Positions 1 to 5,729 of a stretch of DNA of 9,530 nt are shown here, in pieces (the stretch's first letter is position 1; each line of letters begins with the position of its first letter). The stretch lies in contig NZ_JANJXQ010000067.1 in NCBI RefSeq assembly GCF_024708915.1, positions 1 through 9,530 of the forward strand. The letters are read 5' to 3'. A program made the translations under genes and the position numbers. Under the pieces are notes generated by a model, which saw only the letters and a program-made list of their open reading frames with translations, was not told the DNA's origin and ran no database searches. The DNA comes from Thiobacillus sp. Lineage in GTDB: Bacteria > Pseudomonadota > Gammaproteobacteria > Burkholderiales > Thiobacillaceae.

Positions 1-288
1 ACCATGGCAGGCGACGTCGCCGACGTCAAAGTGCTGATGAACCACCCGATGGAAACCGGTCTGCGCAAAGACGCCAAAACCGGCCAACTGGTGCCCGCCC
101 ACTTCATTCAGGACGTGACGGCCACCGTCAACGGCGCCGCGGTGCTGAACGCCGACTTCGGCACCGGCATCTCCAAGAACCCCTACCTGGGATTCAAGGT
201 CAAGGGGCCCAAGAAAGGCGACAAGGTCGTCGTCAACTGGGTCGACAATAAAGGCGACAAGAACTCCGCCGAAGCCACCATCGGATGA
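1..288 (+). CDS. soxZ: SoxZ, thiosulfate oxidation carrier subunit (5' partial)
   Basis: SoxZ pairs with SoxY in the periplasm. The SoxYZ heterodimer carries sulfur intermediates on a SoxY cysteine while SoxAX, SoxB and SoxCD process them during thiosulfate oxidation. The visible 95 residues contain the SoxZ family core: HPMETGLRKD near the start, then VPAHFIQDV, a Gly-rich stretch with NPYLGFKVKG, and a lysine-rich beta-sandwich end. Family members are about 100-110 aa and begin some ten residues upstream of AGDVADVKV. The reading frame is open to base 1, so the ATG at 4 is probably an internal Met and the true start lies before the window. No sox gene follows; the next element is a hairpin 15 bases after the stop, so soxZ looks like the last gene of its operon. 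The family call is firm; the start is not visible. Confidence 0.93.
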   Translation, partial: TMAGDVADVKVLMNHPMETGLRKDAKTGQLVPAHFIQDVTATVNGAAVLNADFGTGISKNPYLGFKVKGPKKGDKVVVNWVDNKGDKNSAEATIG

Positions 289-303
289 TGCTGTTGCGCG
301 CAT

Positions 304-346
304 TGACTGCGGCGTCAATGGAAGATATCCATTGGCGCCGCAGTCA
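304..346 (+). terminator. Strong hairpin after soxZ, possible sox operon 3' end
   Basis: Bases 304-322 pair with 328-346 over 19 bp. The only non-Watson-Crick pair is one T-G wobble (315 with 335), and the loop is five bases (AGATA). It begins 15 bases after the soxZ stop, where a terminator or an mRNA-stabilising 3' structure would be expected. No T-run follows on the plus strand, so it does not fit a classical intrinsic terminator. It may protect the 3' end or mark a Rho-dependent end. Confidence 0.55.
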
Positions 347-407
347 GGTCGGCAAGGTGTAATCTGCACTGCTTCGGGCCGCTGTTGCGATCAGAAAACA
401 AGAAAAG

Positions 408-443
408 ATGGGACGCAAGCAAGGTGAATTGCTTGCGTCCCAT
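408..443. terminator. Perfect 15-bp hairpin, possible bidirectional terminator
   Basis: ATGGGACGCAAGCAA at 408-422 is followed by a six-base loop (GGTGAA) and its exact reverse complement at 429-443. On the minus strand the stem is followed by a T-rich stretch (complement of 391-407). On the plus strand it is followed by the weaker ATTGAATTCTG. That arrangement suits a terminator, better on the minus strand, yet no minus-strand gene lies just upstream of it. A protein-binding inverted repeat is an alternative. Confidence 0.4.
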
Positions 444-512
444 ATTGAATTCTGTTGACTTGGTGGCAGCATTCTCGGTGGTACGGAGCTGGATGCCCTC
501 GACGACGTGGCG

Positions 513-529
513 TTGTGACAATGTCTCAA
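513..529. promoter_or_regulatory. Imperfect palindrome, possible operator
   Basis: TTGTGACA and TGTCTCAA flank a single central A, with seven of eight positions symmetric. The size and form suit a dimeric helix-turn-helix regulator site upstream of the DUF2784 gene. I do not recognise the regulator, and chance occurrence is possible. Confidence 0.2.
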
Positions 530-554
530 GGCTGCCCACGTGTCCACGCGCCAG

Positions 555-577
555 GCGGCGGCTGAAACTGCCGCCGC
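555..577. repeat. GC-only 8-bp hairpin
   Basis: GCGGCGGC at 555-562 and GCCGCCGC at 570-577 form a perfect stem with loop TGAAACT. It lies about 75 bases before the micro-ORF start at 654. There is no T-run. It could be a leader structure, or simply a result of high GC content. Confidence 0.3.
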
Positions 578-640
578 TACAGGGCATGGACGAGGCGCAG
601 GCGCGGTGGGCATCGCAGGGTTCGTGCCGTTCGAATGGAA

Positions 641-648
641 GAAAGGAG
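641..648 (+). promoter_or_regulatory. Strong ribosome binding site for the 654 micro-ORF
   Basis: GAAAGGAG ends five bases before the ATG at 654 and is among the best Shine-Dalgarno matches in the window. It points at the micro-ORF rather than at the DUF2784 start at 677, which has no good site of its own. Confidence 0.55.
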
Positions 649-653
649 AACGC

Positions 654-680
654 ATGGCAGCCCTGGTTTCCTGGCAATGA
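654..680 (+). CDS. Possible 8-residue leader ORF (MAALVSWQ) coupled to DUF2784 gene
   Basis: After the GAAAGGAG site, ATG at 654 opens a frame reading MAALVSWQ and then TGA at 678-680. That TGA overlaps the ATG at 677 in the form ATGA, which is the usual geometry of translational coupling. The ribosome loaded by the strong site would finish the short peptide and could restart at 677. Alternatives are that the downstream gene really starts here and the sequence carries a frameshift, or that the site is fortuitous. No family can be assigned to eight residues. Confidence 0.4.
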   Translation: MAALVSWQ

Positions 681-1081
681 GCATGGCCGCCATCCTTGCC
701 GACGCAGTGGTGATCGTGCACCTGCTTTTCGTCGCCTTCGTGGTGGCAGGCGGGTTTCTGCTGTTGCGCTGGCCGAGGCTGGTCTGGCTGCATCTGCCAG
801 CCGCCGCCTGGGGCGCGTTCATCGAATTCAGCGGCGGGGTCTGCCCGCTCACGCCGCTGGAAAACCACCTGCGCGTCGTCGGCGGGGGCAGCGCCTACGG
901 CGGCGATTTCGTCGAACGCATCCTGCTGCCGATCTTGTATCCAGGGCAGCTGACCCTGCCGCTCCAGCAGGTGCTGGGCGGGGTGGTCGTGGGGGTGAAT
1001 CTGGTGGCGTATGCGCTGGCTTTCCGGGTCTGGCGCCGCCAAGCCCGGCAGGCTCAATCCGACCGGCGATCCAGTTCCTGA
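677..1081 (+). CDS. DUF2784 family small membrane protein
   Basis: This 134-residue protein matches the DUF2784 family, whose function is unknown. Family signatures include [12 protein letters not shown] (residues 15-26), [16 protein letters not shown] (31-46), then [15 protein letters not shown] (49-63) and LLPILYPG (83-90). Three or four hydrophobic segments (about 4-29, 36-52, 95-117) suggest an inner membrane protein. The end is an Arg/Ser-rich tail. The ATG at 677 was chosen because family similarity begins there and it overlaps the micro-ORF stop. An in-frame ATG at 635 lies upstream of the ribosome site and ATG 683 is a second alternative. The gene converges on the CDF gene and the two overlap by 28 bp at their 3' ends. 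Confidence 0.85.
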   Translation: MSMAAILADAVVIVHLLFVAFVVAGGFLLLRWPRLVWLHLPAAAWGAFIEFSGGVCPLTPLENHLRVVGGGSAYGGDFVERILLPILYPGQLTLPLQQVLGGVVVGVNLVAYALAFRVWRRQARQAQSDRRSSS

Positions 1082-2013
1082 TCGGCCAGTGAGACGGGGT
1101 CTTCCATCGGTTCCAGGTGTGTGGTGATGTGAGCGTGCGGCACGGCCTGGCGGATGTCGGCTTCGAGGCGCTCCGAGCAGTCATGCCCCTGCTGGATCGT
1201 CCAGGCGCCAGGCATCAGGACATGCAGGGTAATGAAGGCGCGGGTGCCGGCCTGGCGCGTGCGCAGGGCGTGAAATTCCAGCCCCTGCTGGCGGTAGCCG
1301 TCGAGGATGGCTTCGATGGCCCTGATTTCCTCCTCGGGGAGGGAAACGTCCATCAGCCCTGCGGCGGAGCGCTGCAGCAGTTGCCACCCGGTCCACACGA
1401 TATTCAGGGCCACCAGCAAGGCGATCGCCGGATCGAGCCAGAGCCAGCCGGTCGCCCATACCAGTCCGACCCCTGCAATGACCCCTGCGGACGTCCAGAC
1501 ATCGGTGAGCAGGTGGCGGGCGTCGGCTTCCAGGGCGATGGATTTGTATTTGCGGCCTACCCCCATGAGGGTGCGCGACGTGACCAGGTTGATCGCCGAG
1601 GCGACCACCGACACTGCCAGGCCGATCCCCACCGCTTCCAGCGGCTGCGGGTTTAACAGGCGCTCGATGGCGGCATACGCGATGCTGACGGCGGCAATGA
1701 GGATGAGAAAGCCTTCGAATGCGCTGGAGAAATACTCCGCCTTGCCGTGGCCGTGCGCGTGGTTGTCGTCCGCAGGCATGGCCGCCAGCGACAGCATGGC
1801 CAGCGCCATCATCGCTCCTGCCAGATTGACGAAGGACTCGATTGCGTCGGACAGCAGACCGACCGAGCCGGTGAGCCACCAGGCCCAGCCCTTGAGCAGG
1901 ATGGTGGCAAGGGCCGCAGCGATGGAGAGCCAGGCGTAGCGTTTGAGGGAGGCGGGCAGCATGTCGATTTTCAGCGGGAACGATCCAATCCGGATTTCCA
2001 TGCCCTGTTTCAT
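1054..2013 (-). CDS. Cation diffusion facilitator (FieF-like) metal transporter
   Basis: CDF proteins are inner membrane dimers that export divalent metals such as zinc or iron in exchange for protons. Numbered from the GTG at 2022 (322 aa), about six membrane segments span residues 30-215, followed by a cytoplasmic dimer domain. Compared by eye with E. coli FieF, the TM5 ligands are kept (H170, D174). So are the loop site in [11 protein letters not shown] (D85, H88, H92) and the C-terminal site (H251, H267, H280, H302, with E304 for Asp). The TM2 pair is E62/N66 where FieF has D45/D49, so the metal may differ. Start candidates are GTG 2022, ATG 2013 and ATG 2001. ATG 2013 is given because it is the first ATG, but none has a good ribosome site. 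The gene is divergent from the CNP1-like gene. Family is certain; substrate is unknown. Confidence 0.9.
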   Translation of the reverse strand: MKQGMEIRIGSFPLKIDMLPASLKRYAWLSIAAALATILLKGWAWWLTGSVGLLSDAIESFVNLAGAMMALAMLSLAAMPADDNHAHGHGKAEYFSSAFEGFLILIAAVSIAYAAIERLLNPQPLEAVGIGLAVSVVASAINLVTSRTLMGVGRKYKSIALEADARHLLTDVWTSAGVIAGVGLVWATGWLWLDPAIALLVALNIVWTGWQLLQRSAAGLMDVSLPEEEIRAIEAILDGYRQQGLEFHALRTRQAGTRAFITLHVLMPGAWTIQQGHDCSERLEADIRQAVPHAHITTHLEPMEDPVSLADQELDRRSD

Positions 2014-2025
2014 TGCGTGCACCGG

Positions 2026-2031
2026 ATTTTA
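2026..2031 (-). promoter_or_regulatory. Possible -10 box for the CDF gene
   Basis: On the minus strand these bases read TAAAAT, five of six matches to TATAAT. A start of transcription would fall near 2019, making the GTG at 2022 unusable and favouring ATG 2013 or 2001. No convincing -35 box is found 16-18 bases upstream, so this is weak. Confidence 0.25.
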
Positions 2032-2035
2032 TCCC

Positions 2036-2095
2036 AGCCGCATGAGCCGCGGCATTTCTTGCCGCGCCGATCTTTCTTGCAGACATCCTGCGGCT
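2036..2095. repeat. Nested inverted repeats in divergent promoter region
   Basis: The inner repeat is CGCGGCA (2048-2054), loop TTTCT, TGCCGCG (2060-2066). It lies inside an outer exact repeat AGCCGCA (2036-2042) and TGCGGCT (2089-2095). Both occupy the roughly 100 bp between the diverging CDF and CNP1-like genes, a natural place for shared regulator binding. No known operator is recognised. Confidence 0.35.
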
Positions 2096-2115
2096 GAATC
2101 AATAAAATGCCGGGC

Positions 2116-2613
2116 ATGAAAATCCTGCCCGTCCTGCTGTTGTGCCTGCCCCTTGCCGCCCATGCCGCATGGATCGATTTCGAAGGCGAATTCGAACAGG
2201 ACAAACCCTGGGCCGAGGTGGCGTCGCAGCTGCCGCCGTACCCCAAGGCCGAAAACCTGATTCCGTTCAACGTGTCGTCGGCGACGCGCAACAAGTTCTT
2301 CGTCGACGCCGAATCGATCAGCATCGGCGCCGACAACGTGGTGCGCTACGTCGTGGTGGTCGAGGCCGCGGGCGGGGCGAAAAACGTATCCTTCGAGGGC
2401 CTGCGCTGCGAATCCGGCGAACGCCGCCTGTATGCTTACGGCCACCCCGGCGGCACCTGGTCGAAGGCGCGCAACGCCGGCTGGGAAAGCATCAGGTTCC
2501 GCTCGCTGCTGTCGTACCAGAAAGCCCTGTACGAAGACCACTTCTGTCCCAACGGCCTGCGTGTCCGGGACGCCAGGGAGGCGGTGCAGAATCTGCGGCG
2601 GGCGGCACGATGA
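2116..2613 (+). CDS. CNP1-like family periplasmic protein
   Basis: This protein belongs to the CNP1-like family, mostly betaproteobacterial and of unknown function. From ATG 2116 it has 165 residues. A Sec signal peptide ([17 protein letters not shown]) ends near A17, leaving a mature protein beginning [10 protein letters not shown]. Family features are the acidic start, [13 protein letters not shown] (41-53), the [11 protein letters not shown] segment and the C-terminal LCR-like and DHFCPNGL region. Two mature cysteines (C98, C144) could form a disulfide in the periplasm. ATG 2107 is in frame but lengthens the signal peptide without benefit; neither start has a clear ribosome site. The TGA overlaps the proB ATG (ATGA), so the two are probably translationally coupled. 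Why a periplasmic protein leads a proB operon is unclear. Confidence 0.85.
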   Translation: MKILPVLLLCLPLAAHAAWIDFEGEFEQDKPWAEVASQLPPYPKAENLIPFNVSSATRNKFFVDAESISIGADNVVRYVVVVEAAGGAKNVSFEGLRCESGERRLYAYGHPGGTWSKARNAGWESIRFRSLLSYQKALYEDHFCPNGLRVRDAREAVQNLRRAAR

Positions 2614-3734
2614 GCGCTTCGGCCGTCAAACACGCGCGGCGCATCGTCGTCAAGGTCGGTTCCAGCCTGGTCACCGCCGAGGGGCGCGGGCTCGATCACG
2701 CCGCGCTGTCGCGCTGGGCCGAGCAGATTGCCGCGCTGACCGCGCAGGGCAAGGAAGTGGTGCTGGTATCGTCCGGCGCGATTGCCGAGGGTATCGCGCG
2801 CCTGGGCTGGAAGAAGCGCCCGAAGGCCGTCAACGAATTGCAGGCGGCTGCCGCGGTGGGGCAGATGGGACTGGTGCAGGCGTACGAATCGATCTTCCGC
2901 ACCCACGGCCTGCATGCCGCGCAGGTGCTGCTCACCCACGAGGATCTTGCCGACCGCACCCGCTACCTGAATGCGCGCTGGACCCTGCGCACGCTGCTGG
3001 AGTTGCGCGCGGTGCCGATCATCAACGAGAACGATACGGTTGCCACCGACGAAATCCGCCTTGGCGACAACGACACGTTGGGCGCGCTGGTGACCAATCT
3101 GATCGAAGCCGACTGTCTCGTCATCCTCACCGATCAGACCGGCCTGTATACCGCCGACCCGCGCCGGGATCCGCAGGCGACGCTGGTGATGGAGGCGCAC
3201 GCAGGCGATCCCGAGCTCGAACGCATGGCAGGCGGGGCGGGCAGCAGTGTCGGCACCGGCGGCATGCTGACCAAGATACTCGCCGCCAGGCGCGCGGCCA
3301 GAAGCGGCGCGCACACCGTGATTTGCTGCGGCCGCGAAGAACGCGTGCTGTTGCGGCTGGCCGCGGGCGAAGCCATCGGCAGTCAACTGATCGCCCGCCA
3401 GGCGCCGCTTGCCGCGCGGCGGCAGTGGCTGGCGGATCATCTGCAATTGCGCGGCGGCGTGGTGCTCGACGACGGCGCGGTGCGCGCCTTGCGCGAGGAG
3501 GGCAAGAGCCTGCTGCCGGTCGGCGTGAGGGGCGTGACCGGCGAATTCGAACGCGGCGAAGTGGTGGCGGTGGTCGATACCGACGGCCGCGAAGTTGCGC
3601 GTGGCCTCACCAATTACAGCGCCGGCGAGGCACGCCGCATCGCCGGCAAGCCGAGCAGCGCGATCGAGGCCGAACTCGGCTACATCGATGAACCGGAATT
3701 GATCCACCGCGACAATCTGGTGGTGCTGGCGTGA
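2610..3734 (+). CDS. proB: Glutamate 5-kinase
   Basis: ProB phosphorylates glutamate to gamma-glutamyl phosphate with ATP, the first and usually proline-inhibited step of proline synthesis in the cytoplasm. The 374-residue protein has the amino-acid kinase domain (about 9-260): VVKVGSS with K15, VSSGAI (53-58), AAVGQ (81-85), INENDTV (138-144), GDND (152-155), [12 protein letters not shown] (173-184) and GTGGM (215-219). A C-terminal PUA domain follows (about 277-370, with [10 protein letters not shown]). Length is normal for the two-domain form. The start at 2610 is set by the ATGA overlap with the CNP1-like gene and by the family N-terminus; a frame open back to 2142 is not coding there. 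No proA lies nearby in the window. Its own TGA overlaps the next gene's GTG. Confidence 0.97.
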   Translation: MSASAVKHARRIVVKVGSSLVTAEGRGLDHAALSRWAEQIAALTAQGKEVVLVSSGAIAEGIARLGWKKRPKAVNELQAAAAVGQMGLVQAYESIFRTHGLHAAQVLLTHEDLADRTRYLNARWTLRTLLELRAVPIINENDTVATDEIRLGDNDTLGALVTNLIEADCLVILTDQTGLYTADPRRDPQATLVMEAHAGDPELERMAGGAGSSVGTGGMLTKILAARRAARSGAHTVICCGREERVLLRLAAGEAIGSQLIARQAPLAARRQWLADHLQLRGGVVLDDGAVRALREEGKSLLPVGVRGVTGEFERGEVVAVVDTDGREVARGLTNYSAGEARRIAGKPSSAIEAELGYIDEPELIHRDNLVVLA

Positions 3735-4327
3735 CCACCACGCTCGACTTGCTGCGCCACGGCGAGCCCGTCGGCGGGCGCAGGTATCGCGGCCAGATCG
3801 ACGATCCGCTGTCGGAAAAAGGCTGGGCGCAGATGCATGCGGCGGTCGGCGATGCGGCGCCGTGGACGCGCATCGTGGCGTCGCCCCTGCTGCGCTGCCA
3901 TGCGTTTGCCGAAACGCTGGCCGGCCGTCACGGCCTGCCGCTGGCAGTGGACGCGCGGCTGAAGGAAGTCGGCTTCGGCGAATGGGAGGGCAAGTCGGCT
4001 GCCGAGATCGAGCAGGAGACGCCCGGCACGCTGGCGCGCTTCAAGGCCGATCCGGTCAATGCGCGCCCGGCCGGCGCCGAGCCGCTGGCCGCTTTCCATG
4101 CCCGCGTGGCTGCCGCGCTCAGCGACCTCCTCACGCAGCATGCCGGCCAGCACGTGCTGCTGGTGGGGCACGCCGGGGTGATCCGCATGGCGCTGGCGTG
4201 GGCGCTGCACATCCCCCTGGAACACGCCTACCGCATCGAGGTGGCGAGTGCCGGGTTGACCCGGCTGCGCTTCGACGGCGAACACGCGAGCCTGATTTTC
4301 CACGGCAGTTCGCGCATCGCCCGGTGA
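3731..4327 (+). CDS. Histidine phosphatase family protein, CobC-like (alpha-ribazole phosphatase)
   Basis: This 198-residue protein belongs to the histidine phosphatase (phosphoglycerate mutase-like) superfamily. The catalytic R9-H10-G11 motif lies in LLRHGE, with R55 in SPLLRC, acid residues in the GFGEWEG region (E84, E86) and the second catalytic H147 in GHAG. The [14 protein letters not shown] segment (19-31) resembles CobC, which removes phosphate from alpha-ribazole 5'-phosphate late in cobalamin nucleotide-loop assembly. The cobalamin-type binding protein gene directly downstream supports that role, but relatives act on other phosphoesters, so the substrate is inference. Translation starts at GTG 3731, overlapping the proB stop as GTGA, and the gene ends with a second GTGA overlap into btuF. 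Confidence 0.85.
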   Translation: MTTTLDLLRHGEPVGGRRYRGQIDDPLSEKGWAQMHAAVGDAAPWTRIVASPLLRCHAFAETLAGRHGLPLAVDARLKEVGFGEWEGKSAAEIEQETPGTLARFKADPVNARPAGAEPLAAFHARVAAALSDLLTQHAGQHVLLVGHAGVIRMALAWALHIPLEHAYRIEVASAGLTRLRFDGEHASLIFHGSSRIAR

Positions 4328-5193
4328 TCCGCCGCATTGTTCTTCTGGCATGCCTGCTGCTGGCCGCGCCAGCGCAGGCCGCCGCCATCCGCATGGTCGA
4401 TGATGCCGGGCGCACGCTCGAACTCGAGCGGCCGCCGCAGCGCATCGTGTCGCTGACGCCGCATCTCACTGAACTGCTGTTCGCCGCCGGCGCGGGTGCG
4501 CAGGTGGTCGGGGTGGACAGCGCGAGCGATTATCCCGAAGCGGCGACAATGCTTCCACGCGTCGGCGACTACAGCCGCATCAACTTCGAGCGCATTCTGG
4601 CGCTGAAACCGGATCTGGTCGTCGTCTGGGTCGGCGGCAACCGCGCGGCCGACATTCACAGCCTGGAAAAACTGGGTGTGCCGGTGCTGCACACGCAGGC
4701 CACCCGGCTTGCCGATGTGGCGCGCCTGCTGCGCCTGATCGGGCAGGCGAGCGGTCATGCCGGGGAGGGCGAGGCGGCCGCGCGGGATTTTTCCGCCAGA
4801 CTGGCCGCGCTGCGGGTTCAGGCCACCCGGCGCCCGCCGGTCGACGTGTTCTATCAGGTCTGGGACCAGCCGCTGATGACAGTGGGCGGGCAGCACTGGA
4901 TCAGCGATGCCTTGGCGCTGTGTGGTGCGCGCAATGTGTTTGCCGACCTGCGCGCAGTCTCCCCGGTGGTGTCGCGCGAGGCGGTGCTGCGGCGCGCGCC
5001 GGCGCTGATTGTGAGCGGCAGCGATGCGCCCGACGTGCGCCGCCAGTGGCAGCGTTTTGGCGGCCTGCCGGCGGTGAAAAACCAGGCGTTTGTGCGGCTG
5101 GATGCGGATCGCCTGCATCGCCCCACGCCGCGCCTGATCGAGGGTGTGGCCGCTCTGTGTGCGGCGCTGGCGCCCTGGCGCCTGTTGCAATAA
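4324..5193 (+). CDS. btuF: Periplasmic cobalamin/siderophore-type substrate-binding protein (BtuF-like)
   Basis: This is a class III (helical backbone) ABC substrate-binding protein of 289 residues. A signal peptide (about 1-20, [19 protein letters not shown]) is followed by MVDDAGRTLELERPPQRIVSLTP, the usual opening of BtuF/FecB/FepB proteins. LLFAAGAGAQVVGVDSASDYP, the ILALKPDLVVVW segment, and WISDALALCGARNVF in the second lobe also fit. It likely captures vitamin B12 in the periplasm; the CobC-like neighbour favours cobalamin over ferric siderophore. No permease or ATPase (BtuCD) gene is nearby, so it must use components encoded elsewhere. C10 is too close to the N-terminus for a normal lipobox, so a soluble protein is expected. 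The start is GTG 4324, overlapping the upstream TGA as GTGA. The gene ends six bases from the fur stop. Confidence 0.87.
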   Translation: MIRRIVLLACLLLAAPAQAAAIRMVDDAGRTLELERPPQRIVSLTPHLTELLFAAGAGAQVVGVDSASDYPEAATMLPRVGDYSRINFERILALKPDLVVVWVGGNRAADIHSLEKLGVPVLHTQATRLADVARLLRLIGQASGHAGEGEAAARDFSARLAALRVQATRRPPVDVFYQVWDQPLMTVGGQHWISDALALCGARNVFADLRAVSPVVSREAVLRRAPALIVSGSDAPDVRRQWQRFGGLPAVKNQAFVRLDADRLHRPTPRLIEGVAALCAALAPWRLLQ

Positions 5194-5199
5194 GGGGTG

Positions 5200-5649
5200 T
5201 TACGCCCGGTGACGGTTGTCGCCCGGCTTGCGGTTGGGGCAGTTTTCCTTGATGCAGTCGGCGTAGATCTGCAATGAGTGATCGTTGATGGCAAAACCGC
5301 GTTCCTTGGCGATGCGGGCCTGGCGTTTTTCGATTTCGCTGTCGAAAAACTCTTCGACCTTGCCGCATTGAAGACAGACCAGATGGTCGTGGTGATCGCC
5401 ATGGTCGAGCTCGAACACCGCCTTGTCGCTGTCGAAATGGTGGCGTATCAGCAGGCCGGCCTGCTCGAACTGGGTGAGCACACGGTAGACGGTGGCGAGA
5501 CCGATATCCTGGCCTTCGTCGGACAGCAACCGATAGACTTCCTCTGCGGTCATGTGGCGCTTGTTGCTCTGCTCGAACAGGTCGAGAATTTTCAGGCGCG
5601 GCAAAGTGGCTTTCAGGCCAATGCTCTTGAGGTCGTACGGATTGCTCAA
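5200..5649 (-). CDS. fur: Ferric uptake regulator
   Basis: Fur is a cytoplasmic homodimeric repressor that binds Fur boxes when loaded with Fe(II), controlling iron uptake and storage. The 149-residue protein opens MSNPYDLKSIGLKATLPRLKIL, as betaproteobacterial Fur proteins do. A winged helix follows (about 10-80, with TAEEVYRLL and LATVYRVLTQFEQAGL), then the metal site HGDHHDHL (83-90), the zinc pair C92/C95 in CLQCG and the second pair C132/C137 in CIKENC. Its start is TTG at 5649, served by GGAG (5659-5656) with six bases between; family alignment requires this start. It diverges from bamE, the classical fur-omlA arrangement described in Pseudomonas, and converges on btuF. Confidence 0.97.
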   Translation of the reverse strand: MSNPYDLKSIGLKATLPRLKILDLFEQSNKRHMTAEEVYRLLSDEGQDIGLATVYRVLTQFEQAGLLIRHHFDSDKAVFELDHGDHHDHLVCLQCGKVEEFFDSEIEKRQARIAKERGFAINDHSLQIYADCIKENCPNRKPGDNRHRA

Positions 5650-5655
5650 AAGAGG

Positions 5656-5659
5656 CTCC
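5656..5659 (-). promoter_or_regulatory. Ribosome binding site deciding the fur TTG start
   Basis: On the minus strand GGAG is followed by CCTCTT and then TTG. This spacing, together with the family N-terminus MSNPYDL, settles the unusual start codon. Confidence 0.65.
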
Positions 5660-5670
5660 AGAACGGGAAC

Positions 5671-5700
5671 GCGAATACGTTATGATACGTTCTTTTCCAA
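5671..5700. promoter_or_regulatory. Divergent fur/bamE promoter region with direct repeat
   Basis: ATACGTT occurs at 5675-5681 and again at 5685-5691, exactly ten bases (one helical turn) apart. On the plus strand TATGAT (5681-5686) is a good -10 candidate for bamE, without a clear -35. On the minus strand TTGGAA, 17 bases, TATTCG is a weak candidate for fur. The repeats overlap both, suggesting a regulator site. No 19-bp Fur box consensus can be convincingly drawn here. Confidence 0.35.
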
Positions 5701-5729
5701 CCCGCCCAAACCCTTCCGGCTTCTCGGTT

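Larger units (their letters stand above)
289..653. other. Intergenic region with hairpins, no convincing gene
   Basis: This 365-bp stretch lies between soxZ and the DUF2784 leader. Reading frames cross it on both strands, but their translations look like arbitrary Arg/Pro/Ser-rich shadow sequence with no recognisable family. It holds three hairpins (304-346, 408-443, 555-577) and an odd palindrome (513-529), listed separately. TTGACT at 455-460 resembles a -35 box, but nothing like TATAAT sits 16-18 bases further on, so no promoter is called. Bases 375-450 are less GC-rich than the flanking genes. Confidence 0.6.

Noticed and set aside
455..484. TTGACT as a promoter -35 box for DUF2784
   Set aside because: No acceptable -10 hexamer lies 16-18 bases downstream.
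385..1092. 235-residue plus-strand frame and a 237-residue minus-strand frame (344-1057) around DUF2784
   Set aside because: Both are Arg/Pro-rich with no motif and overlap the DUF2784 gene in other frames.
2142..2609. Upstream extension of the proB frame to give a 530-residue protein
   Set aside because: The extension overlaps the CNP1-like gene in another frame and reads as Arg-rich shadow sequence; the family N-terminus begins at 2610.
2436..3707. 423-residue open frame on the minus strand opposite proB
   Set aside because: It mirrors the strongly supported proB, has no family motifs, and is a usual by-product of GC-rich codon bias.
3862..4323. Upstream extension of the btuF frame
   Set aside because: It lies inside the phosphatase gene; the signal peptide starting at GTG 4324 gives the real beginning.
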